Positions 58,781 to 64,000 of a stretch of DNA of 64,000 nt are shown piece after piece. The notes below the pieces were generated by a model that saw only the letters and a program-made list of their open reading frames with translations, was not told the origin of the DNA and searched no databases. The first letter of the stretch is position 1; each line of letters begins with the position of its first letter. The position numbers were made by a program, and so were the translations under genes. The DNA is taken from contig OY720636.1 in assembly GCA_963169105.1 (NCBI GenBank), positions 121,414,188 to 121,478,187 on the forward strand, read 5' to 3'. The DNA is from Ceriagrion tenellum (lineage: Eukaryota; Arthropoda; Insecta; Odonata; Coenagrionidae).

Positions 58781-61700
58781 GTTATTCTCCACCCGCGAGG
58801 TTAAGAGTCCGACGATGCGGATGGAAATGACGAAGCACTCGCTACCTGCCTCTCCGCCAACGTCACACAGAAGGCGATCAACCAATTTCGTCCGTCGCGC
58901 CGCTCTCGGCTTCTCCTCGCAAACGTGCGCGTGGGCGGGCAAATGTGCAGTCGCATCCCATAGACCACCACCCTCCTTCCCTTGACCTTTGAACTCGACC
59001 CCTCTCCCCTACTCCTGTGACCCCCGGTCTATGATTAAATAGAGTAACTGTACGGCGGCGCAGTGGTGGCACAAGGGATGCTCCCGTGGCCGCTTCCGTT
59101 CCCGGATCCCAGCCAGCACTCCTCCTCCCACAGAATTCTCTTTCCAATCCCACACCCCTTTCATTGCTTCAACTCGCACAAACAGGCCTTAAATGCGCAG
59201 TCCGACAGTCTCCCTCGTCGCAAGCGGGCTTTCATTCACGTCTTCACTCGATGTTACTTGCCTGCCCCATTCTGAAACACGAGTCAACTGGACTATCTCG
59301 AATAGCTGTACTACTCAGTAGTCCAGCGACATTCTGTGTTCCACGGAGCACTGGACGTAATAGAAAACCTTACCAAGGGTTCTACGAATCATTGTTTACA
59401 TGTCTTCGCAATATTCATCATCAATACTTTCTACGTGCGCATTGAAATGAAAATATTTTTCATGCGTATCGCAGAATTACAGTGAATATTCAATATTTTT
59501 ACGAGTAAGGGTCCCAAGAAATATTGTAACACTCCTTTAAGTTCCGTTATCAAAATTTTTTTAACTTATTGGTCTTGGCGAAATAAAATATTCTTCCTCA
59601 GAATTTAGCTTTTAATTTCTTCTCAAGGAACTAAATATCACTGGGACCTCCATCAAATATTTTCATTCCACGACACATAATCTACCATTGGAATATCACA
59701 CAAAGACTCATAAAAACAGCAATACCTCACATCATATCTGATATTTAACTTTGCCCTCATTACATTTTTATGGTAGAATCATTAGTGTCACGTGCAGCTT
59801 GCTGTCAGTTCTTTTATGTGTTCAAGTAGGACAATAGCTCTTATCGAGGCAGTGTAATACATACGGACAGACAGTTCTGACTGCTGGATAGATGCCGCAA
59901 TACTGCTAAAATTATCATGTGCCTACTCCACACCGCCTTCTTCATAATTAACTAGTCTTAGTTTGTCTCTATTTAAAAAGTTACACGGGTAAAGATCCAG
60001 TACAATTCTTACACGTTTAAACTGTTGTTTATTTAAGTGATTTGACATTTTTTATTTTGCGACACATTAAGAATACAATATGCTAGATGCATTAAAGTCA
60101 CGAAAATAATGGAGACATGCACCAAAAAGCATATTAATTAATACGTTTGGTGCTGATTTTATAAAGCTAAAAATCATACCACCGACAACATATAAATTTT
60201 CATTATTGCCTTTGAAAACTACGAAGGGCGAAAATTGCAATGTCTTCATTCAAATATTTGTTCACTTAAAATGAATTATGCCGTCCTAGCGCATTAATGG
60301 CTTACTGGAGGAGAAACTGAACTTGTAAATGGACTGATTGATTGTATACAGGTATTTATTTTTAATTAGGCATGCACTGAAAACTTAAATTTGTCTACAG
60401 AATGATGTACTCAATTTATAACCTTGAAAACAAATCTTCGCAAAAATACCAAGAGGCTATGCATTAATTTTCCTTCTCATTTTGATATATTCACGTCTTT
60501 TTTGTGTCCCACTGGTAAAATCTGTTTTAAAGAAAGCCAAGGCATAGATATTTCTCTGCTTTTTTTTAATTTCCCTGCCAATAAAATATTTTCAAAGAGA
60601 CACGACCCTTCACTTCGGCTTATCCAAAACCCCCACCCCCCATCCCTCTTCCCTCCGTTGAAACCACTTCCGAGTGGTCGAGGACGACTGTTAAGCGTGC
60701 GAGGTGGAATGGACGGTCTTTGCTCTGCCCTGTTCGTCCACTTAAGGGCTGGTGAGGGCGCTCCCAGGGGACTACCTACTACTACACGCAAGGCCAGGGC
60801 TTTCTGCTCACGTTCCATCGTGTGGACACGGTAAATGCACCGCCTATGTCTCCCGGGAGATATATACCTTGACGAACAAAGCTTAACTCCGCTTCGCCTG
60901 TGGGATGCCCGAGAAGACCAGAGTTGGGTTAACATCATAACCACGTAAAAACACATACGTGGTCGAATCCATTAAGGGCAAAAATGATTCACCAAGGAGG
61001 TGACTGTAATTTTTTCGTTTATTTGACTCTTAGCTCATTCTCCCATCTAGGGTACTTATTCTGCTTGGGATGTCAAACAGATTAAAAGTTAAGAGTTGCC
61101 GGCCTAACGCGAAAGTATTGCTTTCTCTCTTCCCGATTCATCTTCAGCTTCACTGCGAGGAGTTTTCATGGCATCTTGACCAATAAAACTACTTACTTAT
61201 AATGGAGAAAGTAACTTTTTATGAGCGAAACATTCCCGCTCTCGGAATAATGTCAAAATAAGTATTAGAGGGCTTTTTATGTGTCAGTTGACATAAAATA
61301 AGCCCGTCACTCCTGCCTATTCGGGACATGGGCATCAATGCCATCATAGCGAGCGTTAAAAACAAATTATGATTTGGACGGCTTCCTAAGCACCCATTTT
61401 TCTCTAATGATTGGAAGCTATAAAGGAGAATTCTTTCCAGTGATACTTAGCGCAAGAGGGTGGTAAATTTTAGATAGTATTAGATGAGTATGCACGACTG
61501 GAAACACGTTCCAAACGCCATCAAGTCAATTCCAAGTGTAGGAAAAATCCGGTGGTTGCCTGAAATAAGACCAGATTTTATAGTATCTTGTATATCATCC
61601 TTTTTCTTTACTCAATATCTCACAGTTAGGAATTAATCACTCAACATTTCTCAAATATTGAAAGTACATAAAGAGACTGATACTATATTTAAATATATCA

Positions 61701-62331
61701 AAGCGCGTATGGTCGTAAATAGGAATATTCTATACTACACTTCGATTGAAACGTTTGGGTTATTTTTTATATTTTAGATAAAATGATTAGCATACGAAAG
61801 ATTATCCTGTTTATAAAAATATATCCCCCATTTGACCCAATAATTTTGTAGAGCACCATTTCAAACAAATAACTCTTCAGCTTAAACCTAACCTATCCCT
61901 TTGCATTCTCACGGTTGCCTCCGACAGATGATTGTTCCCTTTGAACACGCATCCAACGTGCATCCCCGTCCTATCGCCGTAAAGCCCTTAAGTCCGCCAT
62001 CTCAAGCAGTTAGTTCGGCTGCTATGCTAATCGCGCGGTTAGCACGGTTCCAGCCAACCCTCCATCCCCCCACCCTTCTCCTGCCCCACCCTTACAGTTC
62101 CAGTCCGTTCTCTTGTATGCGATGCATTTAGCGCCACGGCGTTACATCATCGCTTAGTCCCCATACAAGCTTAATAAATTTCTCTCCTCCCTGTCTTCCC
62201 CCATGAGTCTCATTTTCCACCCCATCCACATCTCAGCTTCTCAGCAGCGTGACTCCCCCCGTCGTCGATGTCACTTTGTTAGAGGGTTAAGTTAAAGTTG
62301 AGACGAGTAAACACACGCCTACAAGACACTC
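58781..62331. other. Unassigned sequence with CpG-rich patches
   Basis: 58790-59270 and 60600-60830 are CpG-richer than their surroundings and carry overlapping frames on both strands. I see no splice-bounded exon or protein motif that I could defend. The rest is AT-rich. Confidence 0.4.
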
Positions 62332-62940
62332 TTAACACCAGAACGCCCACGGTGGGTCATTTTGACCCAAACATGAATTTAAATTCATTTCTTTATTCCA
62401 TTTTGAATGAGAGCAGGATTTCCTTCCGTGACTTTTATTCATTTCAACATGCTTTTATGTCCACAAATTTTCACCGCCCTAGAATAATCCATTAATTATT
62501 TTTTTTTAGAATTTACCTTGAACGCCCATACGGGTCGTTTTGATCCAGACATATGTTTGCACTGTAGTGCACTTTGCTTATTAATAGCGACCAAACTTTG
62601 AAAAGTTATAGATAAGTATAAAATAATGTGAAAGGTCTTCGTAATTTATTGAACTATGCCATTTCATGAAAGGAAAATTAAAAAAATTGAAAAAGTTATT
62701 AACTGATACTAATGCCGTAAGTAGATATATCAATAAATCATAAATATTGTCAAAATTATTAGTTTTCTAATGTAAAAATATCAATTTATGGAAATAAAAA
62801 GAGTTAAAGTTAGTAGAAAAACTGTTAAAATGGAAAATTTATCGAGCAAATTGAGGAATTACTTCATTAATTACGATGGGTCAAAATGACCCGCTTAGGG
62901 CGTTGAATGATGCTGAAAAGTACGGGCGTCCTAGTGTTAA
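62332..62940. mobile_element. piggyBac-like MITE (TTAA-flanked)
   Basis: It is bounded by TTAA on both sides (62332-62335 and 62937-62940). The adjacent ends are CACCAGAACGCCC and, on the other strand, CACTAGGACGCCC (11/13 match). GGGTCATTTTGACCC at 62354-62368 and GGGTCAAAATGACCC at 62878-62892 are subterminal palindromes. A related unit (GAACGCCC...GGGTCGTTTTGATCC) recurs internally at 62520-62546. No transposase frame exists, so it would depend on an autonomous relative. piggyBac transposons are known to insert at TTAA; the assignment rests on that and on the terminal style. Confidence 0.7.
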
Positions 62941-64000
62941 CACCGCGTCAGCAACACCCTTTGTGCCGAACTTTTCCGCCCTCCCCAGCCGTTCATGCTT
63001 CTTCATATTAAAAAATATTGTTTATTCGATAAAAGACAATTGTCTAAAATCTATGAGCTCAACACAAGTGTAGGATACCAACGGCCAGCATGAAAAACGC
63101 AATGAATTCCGAGAGCAGTCCATTTAGATCATTAAATGAGGTGATAATAAAGCAAAGAGACCGTAATACTCACAACTTATAGTTTCCAGAATTATTACTC
63201 AATGATCATATTTCTCTCTATCTGGTTTACGACCAAATAAAAATATTTCAATTCTATGGACACTTTTTATGGATACAATGGATCATTTTATGGATACAAT
63301 GGATACGCATTGAGAAATACATTACTAACCTTAAAAAATTTTAAAGAAACTCATACATAATTCTAAGTCCCTTTAACATACTTCTCATTTATATGAAATT
63401 AGGCTTGGTGCCAAGAGTAGCTACCGTCGTAACTAAATAAGCGTATTTTATAAAGAGCCTTTTATACTTTTATAAAGACTGAAAAAGTTTAAACTGAGGG
63501 TAATTTTCACGTAACTCTGTAGCTAAAAATTACGCATGTTAAGGATTGGGAATAACTTTAGTTTGGCCTTGTCATGCGTGCGAATTTGATCGCGAATCAA
63601 TTTTGCTTGGGCAGCTTATAAGGAAGCTAGGATTTTAAAGGTTTTCAGTCCTCTAATTTCATTTTCGAAGGACAAATATTTCACAAGCAACTGAGATGGA
63701 ACGTTAAAATTTTCCATTTGCCGACTGATTGTTTCCTCCTGCGGAAAAGGTCAGTTGGCACCGTTAAGATTTCGTCTTGAAAAAGCAAAATCATATCTAC
63801 CAAAGATGCTTCAGCCGTTAAGCTCCACATGATTAATTGCCTACACAAGTGGAAACGAGAGTTACCGTTTTACGAAATCATAATAGGCGTAATTTTAAGA
63901 AGGGGGATTTTTTTAAATGCGACAATCTTTTTCCTCCGTTATATGCTTTAATATTACAATGATAAGCATTTTATCGGGTGACTGAGGGCTGGACTGTCAG
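62941..64000. other. Unassigned sequence, with a small tandem repeat
   Basis: 63265-63309 holds two copies of TTTTATGGATACAATGGAT. Nothing else recognised. Confidence 0.45.

Overview
This window looks like non-coding nuclear DNA from a large animal genome, most likely an arthropod and probably an insect. The reasons are an AT-rich background, many dead retrotransposon fragments in both orientations, the families present (CR1/L2-like and RTE-like LINEs, Penelope-like elements, a TTAA-flanked MITE), and no operons or dense open frames. I could not name the species. I found no host protein-coding gene, tRNA or rRNA that I can defend. The short open frames outside the mobile elements look like chance frames, many in C/T-rich or CpG-rich tracts.

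The dominant component is one superfamily of LINEs with about 20 recognisable 3' ends plus older fossils. I group them by 3' UTR into families A, B, C and E (my labels). All end in a short GC-rich hairpin followed by (TAGATG)n instead of poly(A). The best copy is a family B element at 29699-32702 on the minus strand. It has an uninterrupted 883-codon frame with most of an APE-type endonuclease and a complete reverse transcriptase, but it is 5' truncated. It sits inside an older family C element (29190-34020), with a 5-bp target duplication. Further B copies lie at 19.8, 24.9, 27.7, 37.4 and 50.6 kb; A copies at 2.7, 19.0, 23.1, 25.7-27.0, 38.8 and 41.1 kb; C copies at 36.5, 46.2 and 49.5 kb; E tails at 34.6, 37.0 and 47.5 kb.

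A second group is Penelope-like or hammerhead-linked. It comprises a 0.6-kb element at 45448-46036 with 115-bp inverted terminal repeats and a Penelope-type C-terminal reading frame, a perfect 102-bp inverted repeat at 10794-11009, a 178-bp hairpin element at 247-424, and a related fragment near 11.1 kb. All four carry a hammerhead-ribozyme-like core of the same unusual layout. This is the most interesting non-standard signal in the window.

Other repeats are two head-to-tail RTE-like 3' ends (4.2-4.7 kb), a piggyBac-like MITE (62332-62940), an inverted-repeat element (52.43-52.72 kb), and scattered microsatellites and C/T-rich tracts. The remaining sequence (notably 5-10, 14.3-18.8, 42-45.4 and 53-62 kb) holds nothing I can assign.
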